DNA of 64,000 bases. Source: Actinomycetota bacterium. Lineage in GTDB: Bacteria > Actinomycetota > CADDZG01 > JAHWKV01. Position 1 is the stretch's first letter. Every line of letters starts with the position of its first letter. Shown in pieces: positions 8,522-17,267 of the stretch. Location: contig JAUJPC010000002.1 in the NCBI GenBank assembly GCA_030447305.1, positions 1 through 64,000 on the forward strand. The letters run 5' to 3'. The notes beneath the pieces were generated by a model. That model worked only from the letters and a program-made list of their open reading frames with translations, did not search any database and was not told the DNA's origin. Position numbers and translations under genes: made by a program.

Positions 8522-8527
8522 TACAGT
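8522..8527 (+). promoter_or_regulatory. -10 box of a probable leaderless transcript
   Basis: TACAGT ends 6 nt before the ATG at 8534, and no Shine-Dalgarno sequence is present. Transcription would therefore begin at or next to the start codon. Confidence 0.45.
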
Positions 8528-8533
8528 GTCTAC

Positions 8534-9202
8534 ATGGCCCTCAAGATCTTCGAGCATATGGTCGTGGGCGACCTTAGTTGCAACTGCTACCTGGTCGGCG
8601 ACCCCGACACCAAGCAGGCCGTCGTCATCGACCCGGGCGATGACGGAGGCAGGATTCAGCGGGCAGTCATCCGGCATGGTCTGACCGTTGTGGCGGTGGT
8701 GGCTACTCATGCCCATTTCGACCATGTTCTTGCGGCCGAGGCGCTCCGTGCCGCCACCGGCGCTCCGTTCTACCTCAATTTGGAGGACATGGACCTTCTG
8801 CAGTGGCTTCCGGCCAGTCTGCAGCTCTTCCTGGGCATCGTTGACGGACCCCCGCCGCCGGAGGTGGACAACACGCTGTCCGATGGCGACGAGCTCAAAG
8901 TAGGAAATTTCGGCTTGCAGGTGATCCACACACCGGGGCACTCGCCGGGCAGCATCTGCCTGGTGACTGCAGGGCCAGGCGAGGAGATGCTGTTTTCCGG
9001 CGACACGCTTTTCGCTATGTCGATCGGCCGCAGTGACCTTCCCGGGGGCGATCAGCATTCGTTGTTTGCATCGATTCGTCAGCGCCTGTTCCCGCTGGGT
9101 GATCTGCCGGTGTTCCCCGGGCACGGACCCTCCACATCGCTGGACCGGGAGAGGGTCAATAACCCCTTCGTCGGCGAGGGGTCGAGGTTTTGGACAAGCT
9201 AG
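8534..9202 (+). CDS. metallo-beta-lactamase-fold hydrolase (glyoxalase II-like)
   Basis: 222 aa when read from the ATG at 8534. A TTG 24 nt upstream is possible but has no support. Zinc ligands are THAHFDH (58-64), HTPGHSPGS, SGDTLF and FPGHGPST, the pattern of hydroxyacylglutathione-hydrolase-like enzymes. It probably hydrolyses a thioester or a related small thiol adduct in the cytoplasm, but the substrate is unknown. The -10 hexamer 6 nt before ATG suggests leaderless expression. Confidence 0.9.
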   Translation: MALKIFEHMVVGDLSCNCYLVGDPDTKQAVVIDPGDDGGRIQRAVIRHGLTVVAVVATHAHFDHVLAAEALRAATGAPFYLNLEDMDLLQWLPASLQLFLGIVDGPPPPEVDNTLSDGDELKVGNFGLQVIHTPGHSPGSICLVTAGPGEEMLFSGDTLFAMSIGRSDLPGGDQHSLFASIRQRLFPLGDLPVFPGHGPSTSLDRERVNNPFVGEGSRFWTS

Positions 9203-9230
9203 GGCGGCCTGCTGTTCTTATCGGCTCCGG

Positions 9231-9650
9231 CTAATCACGGGACTCCCATGCCGGGTTCCACGCGACCTCCCAGAGGTGGCCGTCAAGATCTTGGAAATAG
9301 CCGGAGTAACCTCCCCAAAAGCGCGGCCTCGCAGGGTCGGTAACGGCTGCTCCGGCGCGCAGGGCCTGATCCATGATGGCGTCAACCTCTTCTCTCGAAT
9401 CCACTAGATGCCCGATGGACAGGTCTGAGGGGCTGGGCGGGGACACCGATACCTTCGCATCCTTGGCCAGGGAGGCTCGCGGATAGAGGGCCAGCGTGAA
9501 ACCGTCGTTCATTTTGAAGAAGACGACGGCGCCATCCTCAAACTCGGTGCCGACTATTCCTTGCGTTTCCAGGCCAAGACCACGATAGAAAGCGAGTGAT
9601 TTCTCCAGGTCGTCTACGCCGAGGGTAAGAACGCCGATCCGAGCTTTCAT
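9231..9650 (-). CDS. VOC-family (glyoxalase/bleomycin-resistance fold) protein
   Basis: 139 aa with the vicinal-oxygen-chelate pattern: an opening GVLTLGVDDLEKSLAFYRGL and a closing GYSGYFQDLDGHLWEVAWNP with the C-terminal metal Glu. The closest described relatives are uncharacterised VOC proteins with the same GGYSGYFxDPDGxxWE ending. It is convergent with the MBL-fold hydrolase. Substrate unknown. Confidence 0.85.
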   Translation of the reverse strand: MKARIGVLTLGVDDLEKSLAFYRGLGLETQGIVGTEFEDGAVVFFKMNDGFTLALYPRASLAKDAKVSVSPPSPSDLSIGHLVDSREEVDAIMDQALRAGAAVTDPARPRFWGGYSGYFQDLDGHLWEVAWNPAWESRD

Positions 9651-9718
9651 GATCTCAGCTGCCGCTCAACCGTGTCCGTCGCAGGAAACGCCTGGGCTGG
9701 AAGGGGCAACCCGGCCCA

Positions 9719-10618
9719 CTAGGAGACGTGGCCCACCACCGGCAGCAAAACCGCCGGCTGTTCCGCTGCCGCTGCTGCTGCCCGCTCATCGGCATACGCG
9801 GGGCAGATCGGCTTATGGGGACAGTAGCTGCACATGTGGCTCGTCCTTGGGCGCCAGTCGTCCTTTTGATGGGCTTTTTGGATGGCGTGCGCCAGGGCAT
9901 CCAGTTGCTTCTCGAGGGCACTCAACATCTGGGCTGTAGGTACAAGTGTGATGATCTCCGGCTCCTTCAGGTGCAGGAGCCGGAGCAGCTTCGGCATCTT
10001 GCCGAATGCCCTCCAGCACACCAGCGCGTAGAACTTGAGGCCAAAGAACGAGCCAAGAGCATAGGTTTCCGAGGGAGAGCGGCCGGTCTTGTAATCGCTG
10101 AGGACCCACTCACCGTCCGGCATGATCTCCACCCGGTCGATAATCCCTCTCAACAGGGTTAGCTCGGTCTGGTGCTCAACCCACCACTCCAGCTCGTGCG
10201 GTGAAACCGTGGTGGGATCCTCCACTCTGAAATAGTTGATCAGCAGGGCGTCGGCCTGCTCAAGCCAGGTGCTCTCCACGTCGGGATCCAGCTCCAGCGA
10301 GGAATATTCCGGATCCGCTTTTAGATTCGTCCACACCTCGGCTGTCAGTGCCCGTGCCCGCTCGATGGTGCGGTCCGCCGGGTCCAGCAGATAGAGCTGT
10401 TCGAGGACGGCGTGGATGAGGGTTCCCCGCGTGCTGTAGATATCCGCCGGCTCAGGAAGCCGGTCTACCACCCGGTACTTGAACAGCCGGGGACAGGTCT
10501 TGTAGTCAGAGGCCCTGGACGGGGAGAGCCGGACCAACGATTCGACCAAGCTCAGGGTTCCTGACTCCTTGAGACGGTCGGACTCCCGCAGGGCTGCTGC
10601 GTTGGTTGCACTCATCAC
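9719..10618 (-). CDS. RecB/Cas4-type PD-(D/E)XK nuclease with Fe-S cysteines
   Basis: 299 aa. Motifs in order: LSPSRASDYKTCPRLFKYR, GTLIHAVLEQL, GIIDRVE...WVLSDYKTG (the nuclease D-xKTG core), and a C-terminal CSYCPHKPICPAY. Together with the early Cys this gives the four cysteines of the 4Fe-4S nuclease class (AddB/Cas4-like). No cas genes or helicase are adjacent, so a DNA repair role is the safer inference. The start is GTG 10618 or ATG 10615. TAAGAT lies 5-8 nt before them, so the transcript may be leaderless. Confidence 0.87.
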   Translation of the reverse strand: MMSATNAAALRESDRLKESGTLSLVESLVRLSPSRASDYKTCPRLFKYRVVDRLPEPADIYSTRGTLIHAVLEQLYLLDPADRTIERARALTAEVWTNLKADPEYSSLELDPDVESTWLEQADALLINYFRVEDPTTVSPHELEWWVEHQTELTLLRGIIDRVEIMPDGEWVLSDYKTGRSPSETYALGSFFGLKFYALVCWRAFGKMPKLLRLLHLKEPEIITLVPTAQMLSALEKQLDALAHAIQKAHQKDDWRPRTSHMCSYCPHKPICPAYADERAAAAAAEQPAVLLPVVGHVS

Positions 10619-10662
10619 CTTTAATCTTAGGAGGTGGGTGCGACAGGTTAGGGTTTTCCCCG

Positions 10663-11004
10663 TTAGAACAACGACATTTGTCCGGGGCTGAGCCCAAGGT
10701 TGGTCCGCTTTCTCGCCAGCCGGCCTTTACGGGACTTTGGGGCAGGTGCGACGGGCCCCATCTCCCAGACCGGCGGATCCGGCAGCAGGGGTAGCTGACA
10801 GGGTGAGGCGGGGGTCTCGCTCAACGGCTCCTGGTTGGCTTCGAAACTTAGCTGGTCGGAGCTGGAGTGTGTGTCCGGTGAGACGAATGAAACCTTCTCG
10901 GCCGGCTGCGGAACCAGTGGGGCCGCCGTCAGCAGGAAGCTTGGGAGGCCCGGAAGGTTGCATTGCTCGGCTTCCAGGCTGGGCAGGGTGAGTAGAGGTG
11001 TCAT
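10663..11004 (-). CDS. small Pro-rich protein ending in a clamp-binding-like QMSLF
   Basis: 113 aa from the ATG at 11004, which overlaps the stop of the M23 peptidase gene (ATGA), so the two are translationally coupled. The sequence is low in predicted structure, Pro/Ser/Leu-rich, with a basic segment KSRKGRLARKR near the end. The last five residues are QMSLF, which fits the bacterial sliding-clamp consensus QL(S/D)LF. The family is not recognised. Coupling to a cell-wall gene while ending like a clamp client is unexplained, and the downstream neighbour is a RecB-type nuclease. Confidence 0.55.
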   Translation of the reverse strand: MTPLLTLPSLEAEQCNLPGLPSFLLTAAPLVPQPAEKVSFVSPDTHSSSDQLSFEANQEPLSETPASPCQLPLLPDPPVWEMGPVAPAPKSRKGRLARKRTNLGLSPGQMSLF

Positions 11005-12041
11005 CTGATGAGGTTCACCCTCTTCAGTATCGGATAGGGGTTGGTGGCGGCGCCCGAAGGGACGTGGGTTTCGAAGTGCAGGTGGGCCGGGGTGGTCCTG
11101 GCGTTTCCGGTGTTGCCCACGTAGCCGATCAGCTGGCCTTTCTTCACGCGGACGCCGTTTGAGATGCCCGGGCCGTAGCCGGCCAGGTGGGCGTAGTAAT
11201 AGCGCCAGTTGTCGCCGGGCGACCGAATCCAAACCTTGTTGCCTCCCAACGGGTTGACCCCCTTCTCCTCGACGACTCCGTTGACCACTGCGTAGACCGG
11301 CGTTCCGGTGATGGCGAAGATGTCCACGCCCAGGTGCTTGCGGTACCCCGCCCGCGGAGCGAGATAAGTGTCGACGAAGGAGTAGGGCGCTTTAACGGGA
11401 AAGGCAAAGCCGGCCCTGCTGGTGTCCAGTTGAGTTTTCACCGCCTCGTACTGCTTGGCCAACGCCACCAGGGATCCCTGCATGTCCCGCTGGCGCTTTT
11501 TGAGCGCCTCAACGGCCCTTTGCTGGTCCCCCTTCTTGCTGTCCAGCTCCATCTTTAGGCGGGCCGTCTCCTCCTTGAGCTGCTTGATGTTGTGGAGAGT
11601 CTGGCTGTCGGCCACCGTGACGGACTCGAACAGGTCCATGGCGGTCGCCAGCTGGCGGAAGGTTCGGGCTCCCAGAACCACGTTCAGCAGCTCGGCGGGA
11701 CCGGACCGGTAATTCGAGGAGGCTCGCCTATTTATTGAGCCCTGGACCGCTCCTATCTGCTCCTGCAGGGCCGCATGCCTGACCTCGGCCGCAGCGATCT
11801 CCCCCTGGAGCGTCTCAAGGGCAGTCTGTCCTGCCTCGAAACCGGCAACCAGCCGGTCGAGCTCCTTTTGGGCGGCGCTCAACTTGCCGGATGAGGCAGC
11901 TACCTGCGCCTGAAGCCGGGCGGTTTCCTGGGGACTGGGCATCTGGGGGGGAAAGGCCCCAAAGGCAGGCGTCGGAGTGGCCAGGAGCCCGAGTGCAACC
12001 AGTATGGCAACGAGCAGTAAAGACCTCTTGGGGGTTGGCAT
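11001..12041 (-). CDS. M23 (LytM/EnvC-like) peptidase with coiled coil
   Basis: 346 aa exported protein. A signal peptide (about 1-29, ending PAFG-A) is followed by a long coiled-coil region (about 40-215). The C-terminal LytM domain has HLGVDIF (zinc H...D), VYAVVNGVV, YYYAHL and HLHFETH (HxH). All zinc ligands look present, so it may itself cleave peptidoglycan cross-bridges, or act as an activator of amidases as EnvC does. ATG at 12041 follows GGGAAA. Confidence 0.9.
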   Translation of the reverse strand: MPTPKRSLLLVAILVALGLLATPTPAFGAFPPQMPSPQETARLQAQVAASSGKLSAAQKELDRLVAGFEAGQTALETLQGEIAAAEVRHAALQEQIGAVQGSINRRASSNYRSGPAELLNVVLGARTFRQLATAMDLFESVTVADSQTLHNIKQLKEETARLKMELDSKKGDQQRAVEALKKRQRDMQGSLVALAKQYEAVKTQLDTSRAGFAFPVKAPYSFVDTYLAPRAGYRKHLGVDIFAITGTPVYAVVNGVVEEKGVNPLGGNKVWIRSPGDNWRYYYAHLAGYGPGISNGVRVKKGQLIGYVGNTGNARTTPAHLHFETHVPSGAATNPYPILKRVNLIR

Positions 12042-12150
12042 TTTCCCATTTAAGCACCGGGTTTGCGCGATTCAGCGGTGTTAATCCTGTGAAGTTCGAT
12101 CAATCCAAGTTGCCTAGTGTGTCGTTTTTCATCAACACAAGATGTGGTAG

Positions 12151-13392
12151 TTAGTTAGGTTCTTCCCAGAATGGTTGATCGCCGGCATTCCGTTCGGAAG
12201 GCAAATCCGGGGAGGCCTCGGACCTTCGAGGGGCGCTCACCACAAAAACCGCAAGTGCGGTGGTGATAGGGACCGATGCCACCAGGCCGATGCTTCCCAC
12301 CAACGTCCGGACCACCTCCTCCGCTATCACCTCGCCCGTGAGCACGTCGCTCAGCCGGGATTCGGCGATGGTGAAAAGGATTAGAAGGGGCAGGGCGGCA
12401 CCGGCGTACGCCAGGACCAGGGTGTTGACCGTCGAGGCGATGTGGTCGCGTCCGATGCGGATCGCCGCCCGGTACAGCTCGGCCGCTCGGAGGGCCGGGT
12501 TGGCCAGATGCAGCTCCCAGACCGCCGAGGACTGGGTGACCGTGACGTCGTCCAGCACGCCTAGCGAGCCGATTATGATCCCGCCGAGCAGGATGCCCCT
12601 CAGGTTGATGCTCGCACTTGCCACCCGGATGAAGGTCGCTTCCTCGGAAGCGAAGCCGGTCAGCTGGGTGAGCTCCACGAAAGCAAGGGCCAGCAGAGCG
12701 GTTATCGCAAGGCTGGCGAGCGTGCCGAGAACCGCTGAGGTGGTGCGAACGTTAACCCCATGGGAAAGGTAGAGCGCAATGAACATCACTCCGGCCGAGC
12801 CGACGACGGCCACAGCCAGCGGATTTCGACCGGAGAGAATGGCGGGAAGCACGAACCGGACGAGGATGGCCAGGCTGACTCCTATTCCCACCAACGCCGA
12901 GACTCCCTTCAGCCGGCCCAAAGCGATGACCACCGCGGCGAAGATCAGGGCAAGAGCCACCATGGGACCACCGCGCTGGACATCGGCGAAGTCGTACGCC
13001 CAAACGCCGGGCTCCGTCTCGGTCCGGGCCACCACTATCCTGCTGCCCTCCCTGACCGTGCGGACGGCGTTGGGATCCGCAACCTCGAAGGTGACGGTTT
13101 CCCCCTCATTCGGTCCTTCGGTCAGCCGAACCTCCGCCACGCTGCAGTCGGGCCCCTCATCCTCCAGGCCCGGACAGGGGACGGCGTTGATCGCGGTCAC
13201 GGTGCCGTTGAACAGGTCGGTAGGCAACTCGATGGCGCGGGAGATCTCGGGACGGGTCCGCGGCCACAACAAAACGAATCCCAGGAAGGTCAATAGGACG
13301 AGGGGCACTGTGACCAGGGTCAGAAGACGCCTGGTTCCAGCCGGAATCTCGTCCCGGTGACCGGAACTATGCCCGTGGGCGTGATGATGCAC
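12151..13392 (-). CDS. YibE/F family membrane protein
   Basis: 413 aa with a His-rich N-terminus (HHHAHGHSSGH), one membrane helix, an outside domain of about 110 aa with two close cysteines (PCPGLEDEGPDC), and then about seven further helices typical of YibE/F. The family is widespread in Gram-positive bacteria and its function is not established, although transport has been suggested. The start is GTG at 13392 and the ribosome site is weak. It ends 110 bp before the M23 gene on the same strand. Confidence 0.85.
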   Translation of the reverse strand: MHHHAHGHSSGHRDEIPAGTRRLLTLVTVPLVLLTFLGFVLLWPRTRPEISRAIELPTDLFNGTVTAINAVPCPGLEDEGPDCSVAEVRLTEGPNEGETVTFEVADPNAVRTVREGSRIVVARTETEPGVWAYDFADVQRGGPMVALALIFAAVVIALGRLKGVSALVGIGVSLAILVRFVLPAILSGRNPLAVAVVGSAGVMFIALYLSHGVNVRTTSAVLGTLASLAITALLALAFVELTQLTGFASEEATFIRVASASINLRGILLGGIIIGSLGVLDDVTVTQSSAVWELHLANPALRAAELYRAAIRIGRDHIASTVNTLVLAYAGAALPLLILFTIAESRLSDVLTGEVIAEEVVRTLVGSIGLVASVPITTALAVFVVSAPRRSEASPDLPSERNAGDQPFWEEPN

Positions 13393-13418
13393 GGCTGCTG
13401 AACCTACAGCATGTCAAG

Positions 13419-13472
13419 CCGCTAGCTGCGCTCTGGAGAGCAGTTTTTCTTTCAGTCTTGTAAAGCTAGCGG
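13419..13472. repeat. inverted repeat enclosing a hairpin and T-tract
   Basis: The arms CCGCTAGCT (13419-13427) and AGCTAGCGG (13464-13472) are perfect inverted repeats. Between them GCGCTCTGGAGAGC is followed by TTTTTCTTT on the plus strand. It lies between two minus-strand genes and overlaps the end of the small zinc protein gene. The T-tract faces the wrong way for a terminator of either gene, so its role is unclear. Confidence 0.4.
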
Positions 13473-13642
13473 GGGGTGCGGGGTCGGCGCAGCCGGGTGT
13501 GTGTGTAGCAGAACTGCGACTTGTTGTACACCGACAGGATGGTGTTGCAGTCGGGATGCGTGCAGGTACGACCGGCTACCGCAGTGCGGGTTCGCCGGGG
13601 CAGTCCGATCACAGGGGTTGCCTTAAGTGGCTTCGTATTCAT
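13466..13642 (-). CDS. small putative zinc-binding protein
   Basis: 58 aa from the ATG at 13642, preceded by TAGGAACC. A basic N-terminus is followed by CTHPDC...FCYTH, a C-x4-C-x10-C-x2-H arrangement that probably binds one zinc ion, and a basic end LRRPRTPR. Its size and charge suggest nucleic-acid binding. No named family is assigned. The frame is open further upstream but has no better start. Confidence 0.6.
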   Translation of the reverse strand: MNTKPLKATPVIGLPRRTRTAVAGRTCTHPDCNTILSVYNKSQFCYTHTRLRRPRTPR

Positions 13643-13781
13643 GGTTCCTAGGTAACTTCGTGAGCCTGAGAATTTCGTGAACATGGGGTTAAACCTGCCA
13701 AAGAAGTGCCGGTCAAGCGGAGGGCCATCCCTCCGCCGGCACCTTTGCGGCAAGGTGGGCTACCGGCGAACCCCGCATGTC

Positions 13782-16205
13782 TCACGCGTCGGGTCCTTTG
13801 GTCCTCCCGCGCCGCCGATAAGCAAGCCGGGTCGGACCTTCCGCGGGTTCCTCCGCCGGTGAATCAGCGGTCCGGTCTTCGGAGGAGGCATCGACAGGCG
13901 ACGGTGCACTGCCCTGCAGGCACGCGTTTACCGTCTCCAGCACGAATCTACGGTTGCCCGCAATGCCCGCCGCTCCAACTTTCAGTGCCCGTGATGCGAG
14001 GGCCACCATGAGATGGGTAGCCGCCTGCTCGGAGGAAACGGACTCGTTCACCCGGCCGAGGCGCTTCTCCAGATCGAGGTAGCCCGCCAGGATGGAGATG
14101 TCCTCCCGAGTCGACGACTGGGCTCCGTTGGCGACCCCCACCGGAAGGGCATCGCCTCCCGGCTGCGAGAGCCCAAACTGGTAGTAGCTGAGGGTTGCCA
14201 GGGCCACCTCTTCGAGGTTCTGTGCTACCTCTCCCGTACCTGCTTTGATAGGCAGGTCGACCATCAGCCCTCGCAGGTGGTAGTAGGAGTCGCTGGCTAT
14301 CGTGGCTCCCGCCGCCTCTTCCTCGGGCTCCCAAGCGCCTCCGGCAGCCGGCTTGTGGTGAAAGTGGGTATCCGCCACGCTCACCGGGGTGAGCGATGCG
14401 CTTTTTCGCTTTTCAGACCTACCGTCCGGTACAGGTGTGGAGGGCTCTTGGTCCGAGTCTTTGACCGATTCTGGCTCGGCTGCGGGGACCGGCGCAGGTG
14501 GAAGCGGATCGGGAAGGCCTACCCTCACCTCGTCCCACCGGTCCCCCTCCGTTTGCTGCTCCGGTTCTACAGCAGGGTGCTCCTGGCCGATGTCGCTCCG
14601 AACGAAGATGGCCGCAACCAATGCGGCAAGCAGCAGAAACCCGACGCCCAACAGCATGCCTGCGGAAATGGCGTCGACGAACGAGTTACGGGCCGCTGTC
14701 ACCACCTGGTCGACGACGGCGTCGGGAGTGCCGGCCGGAACCTGCTGCCGGATCGCGTCCAGCGTCCCGCCAGCGGCCGCCGCGTTGCCCGAGGCTCTGT
14801 CGACAATCGACCGGACTGCCGGAGAAGCTATGCCGGCTCCGGTCAGGTTTTCCAGAAGCCGGTCCCTAAAGGTAGAGGTCACGAGGGCTCCCAGCAGAGC
14901 GATGCCGAGCACCCCCCCAAGCTCCCGGGCGGTGTTCGTCGTAGCCGAGGCCACCCCTGCGTAAGGTGGGTCGGCGGCTCCCATCACCGCAGTCGTCATG
15001 GGGGCCAGGGTGAGCGCCATGCCCGCCCCGAGGACGACGAGGGCCGGAAGGATGATGTCGGTGTAGGACGAGGCCGGCTGGACTCTGAGCAACAGGGCCA
15101 TCCCGCCGGCAGCGTACAGGCAGCCGGTAGTCAAGAACCAGCGCGAGCCGTGTTTGCCCGACATCTTTCCGGCCATCGGCGAGATCAGCAGTATGGCCGC
15201 AGTGAACGGGATCAGCCGGATGCCGGTTTCCAAAGGGGAGTAGCCGCGCACGTTCTGCAGGTACAGCGCGAGGAAGAACGTCGTCCCGAACAGTGCGAAG
15301 AAAACCGAAGCTGCCACCACGTTCGCTGCCGCGAAGGTGGGGTTGCGGAAGAAGCGGAGCGGAAGCATCGGATTCTTGCTCTTGCTCTCAGAGACTATGA
15401 ACAGCAGCAGCAGGATCGCCGATGCGGCGAAGGAGCCGAGGGTCACGGCGTCGGTCCAGCCTTCGACTCGCCCTTCGACCAGCCCGTACACGAGGAATAA
15501 CAGGCCCGCGGTACCGGTTATCAGACCGGGCAGGTCCACCCTGCGGGCTCGAGAGGTGTCCCGGGTTTCCCCAGCACCGATCGCCGTGAGTAGCAAGCTC
15601 ACGATTCCGATCGGGATGTTGATGAAGAAGATCGTTTCCCAGGAGTAGCGCTCGACAAGGTAGCCGCCCACCAGCGGACCGACCGCTACGGCGAGCCCGG
15701 ACATCGCGGCCCAGATGCCGATGGCGGTGCCGCGCTGTCCGCCGTGGAAGGTTGCGGTGAGGATGGACAGTGACCCGGGCACCACGAGAGCGGCTCCCAG
15801 ACCCTGGAGGGCCCGAAAGGCGATCAACTGCTCGATCGACTGGGAGAGCCCGCACGCCAGGGACGCCGCAGTGAACAGCACCATGCCTCCCAGAAAGAGC
15901 TTCTTGCGTCCGAAGACATCCCCGAGAGATCCTCCGATCAGCATGTACGCTGCAAAAGTGAGGATGTAGGCGTCGATGATCCACTGCGTGTCGGAAACCT
16001 GCGCTGCCAGCTCTCGCTGTATGGCGGGCAGGGCGACGTTGACCACCAGGTTGTCCAGCATCGGCATGAACAGGCCGAACACCACGGCCGCCAGCACGAG
16101 CCACCTGCCTTTGCCGTCGTGCGTGCTCTCCGGCGACTGAGGCTCTTGGACTTGAGCCGAGGGCGGTTCGGCAGCCCCGTCGTCGACTGATGCTGTGCCG
16201 GCCAT
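13782..16205 (-). CDS. DHA2-type MFS drug exporter fused to a TetR-like ligand-binding domain
   Basis: 807 aa against the usual 480-540 for this class. Residues about 33-536 form a 14-helix MFS exporter with motifs LGDVFGRKK, LGAALVVPGSLSI and WAAMSGLAVAVGPLVGGYL. An acidic, Pro-rich linker (about 537-640) leads to a helical domain (about 640-765) whose pattern (YLDLEKRLGRVNESVSSEQA then ATHLMVALASRAL) resembles the C-terminal effector domain of TetR regulators. No helix-turn-helix is present. A TetR-type operator lies 36-53 nt before the start. The ATG at 16205 has GGGAGCGAGGA in front. Fusion seen directly; TetR relationship is inference. Confidence 0.85.
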   Translation of the reverse strand: MAGTASVDDGAAEPPSAQVQEPQSPESTHDGKGRWLVLAAVVFGLFMPMLDNLVVNVALPAIQRELAAQVSDTQWIIDAYILTFAAYMLIGGSLGDVFGRKKLFLGGMVLFTAASLACGLSQSIEQLIAFRALQGLGAALVVPGSLSILTATFHGGQRGTAIGIWAAMSGLAVAVGPLVGGYLVERYSWETIFFINIPIGIVSLLLTAIGAGETRDTSRARRVDLPGLITGTAGLLFLVYGLVEGRVEGWTDAVTLGSFAASAILLLLFIVSESKSKNPMLPLRFFRNPTFAAANVVAASVFFALFGTTFFLALYLQNVRGYSPLETGIRLIPFTAAILLISPMAGKMSGKHGSRWFLTTGCLYAAGGMALLLRVQPASSYTDIILPALVVLGAGMALTLAPMTTAVMGAADPPYAGVASATTNTARELGGVLGIALLGALVTSTFRDRLLENLTGAGIASPAVRSIVDRASGNAAAAGGTLDAIRQQVPAGTPDAVVDQVVTAARNSFVDAISAGMLLGVGFLLLAALVAAIFVRSDIGQEHPAVEPEQQTEGDRWDEVRVGLPDPLPPAPVPAAEPESVKDSDQEPSTPVPDGRSEKRKSASLTPVSVADTHFHHKPAAGGAWEPEEEAAGATIASDSYYHLRGLMVDLPIKAGTGEVAQNLEEVALATLSYYQFGLSQPGGDALPVGVANGAQSSTREDISILAGYLDLEKRLGRVNESVSSEQAATHLMVALASRALKVGAAGIAGNRRFVLETVNACLQGSAPSPVDASSEDRTADSPAEEPAEGPTRLAYRRRGRTKGPDA

Positions 16206-16240
16206 TCCTCGCTCCCTGGGCTATTCCCGCCGGCTTAGTG

Positions 16241-16258
16241 TGAGTGAGTGCTCACTCA
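16241..16258. promoter_or_regulatory. TetR-type operator palindrome
   Basis: TGAGTGAG-TG-CTCACTCA has perfect 8-nt arms. It lies in the 111-bp divergent spacer between the MFS-fusion gene and the oxidoreductase gene. TGAGTGAN-type palindromes of this length are classic sites of TetR repressors of actinobacterial efflux pumps. No TetR gene with a DNA-binding domain is adjacent, so the regulator must be encoded elsewhere. Confidence 0.7.
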
Positions 16259-16316
16259 GGTGTCAACGACTCGAATGCCGGATAGATACTTCCCGCCAAG
16301 CCACTGACGGAGAGAG

Positions 16317-17267
16317 ATGAGAGCCGCGGCGATAACCGAGTTCGGAGGACCGGAAAACATCCAGATCATGGATCTCCCCCGGCCGCTGCTGGGTCCGGAC
16401 ATCATCGTGGTCAGAGCCGTCGCCGCGGGGGTTAATCCCGCAGACTGGAAGATTCGAGAGGGCCGGATGGCGAAGCGTTATCCACATTACTTCCCTCTGG
16501 TCCTCGGCTGGGATGTAGCCGGAGTCGTCGAGGAAGTCGGCCCTGCCGTAACGTCATTCAGGCCGGGCGACGAGATATGTGCATACGCAAGAAAGTTCTG
16601 CATCGGACACGGCACCTACGCCGAGTACGTGGCCGTGGTCGAGGAGTCGGCGGCACCCGCTCCGACTTCCATCGACCTGGTCACGGCGGCGGCCATGCCG
16701 CTGGCGTCGCTCACCGCGGCGCAGGCAATTTACTCCCTGGAAGTAATTTCCGGCGAGACGGTCCTGGTCCACGGAGGCGCCGGGGGGGTGGGGTCTTTTT
16801 CCGTCCAGCTTCTGGTCGATATGGGGGTCACGGTGCTCGCAACTGGAAGCCCCGAGAACGCTGAGTACCTCCGATCGCTGGGAGCCGTCCCTATCGATCG
16901 GATGGGAGACATCGTCCGGCAGGTCCAGGCCGTGGCGTCCGAGGGGGTGGACGCCGTTATGGATCTGGCCGGCGGGCCTGACGCGGTTCAGACGAGTGTG
17001 CCGCTGATGAAGGATGGCGCCCGAGTCTGTTCAATTCTCCAAACGCCGGACCTTGGAGAGGAAGGCGAGAACCGGGGACTCAAAGCCCGGTACGTTTTCG
17101 TCCGCCCGTACGGCGCGCAGCTTGGCGACCTCATAGCCAAGGTTGACGCGGGATCGCTGGGGGTTCCGCTGCACGGAACCTTCCCCCTGGAGCAGGCTGC
17201 TCAGGCCCACCGAACCCTTCAGGCCGGGGGCGTCCGGGGCAAAATCGTTCTAACGATTGGGGAGTAG
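16317..17267 (+). CDS. NADP-dependent MDR-family oxidoreductase (quinone-reductase type)
   Basis: 316 aa medium-chain dehydrogenase/reductase. The N-terminal GroES-like part contains GVNPADWKIREG and GWDVAGVVEEVG. The nucleotide site is VLVHGGAGGVGSFSVQL. The structural-zinc cysteine cluster is absent, which places it with zinc-independent quinone or enone reductases. It is divergent from the exporter and may share the TetR operator, which suggests a detoxification unit. Confidence 0.9.
   Translation: MRAAAITEFGGPENIQIMDLPRPLLGPDIIVVRAVAAGVNPADWKIREGRMAKRYPHYFPLVLGWDVAGVVEEVGPAVTSFRPGDEICAYARKFCIGHGTYAEYVAVVEESAAPAPTSIDLVTAAAMPLASLTAAQAIYSLEVISGETVLVHGGAGGVGSFSVQLLVDMGVTVLATGSPENAEYLRSLGAVPIDRMGDIVRQVQAVASEGVDAVMDLAGGPDAVQTSVPLMKDGARVCSILQTPDLGEEGENRGLKARYVFVRPYGAQLGDLIAKVDAGSLGVPLHGTFPLEQAAQAHRTLQAGGVRGKIVLTIGE

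Noticed and set aside
9719-10618. Cas4 of a CRISPR system
   Set aside because: The nuclease and Fe-S motifs fit, but there is no repeat array or other cas gene nearby; a RecB-type repair nuclease is the safer call.
12042-12150. c-di-AMP (ydaO) riboswitch before the M23 peptidase
   Set aside because: A fragment such as CCGCTGAATCGCGCAAACCCGG resembles part of the motif, but the region is too short and the remaining conserved helices are not found.
14013-15500. 495-aa open frame antisense to the exporter fusion
   Set aside because: Rich in Arg/Gly/His from reading a high-GC gene backwards; no start signal or family.
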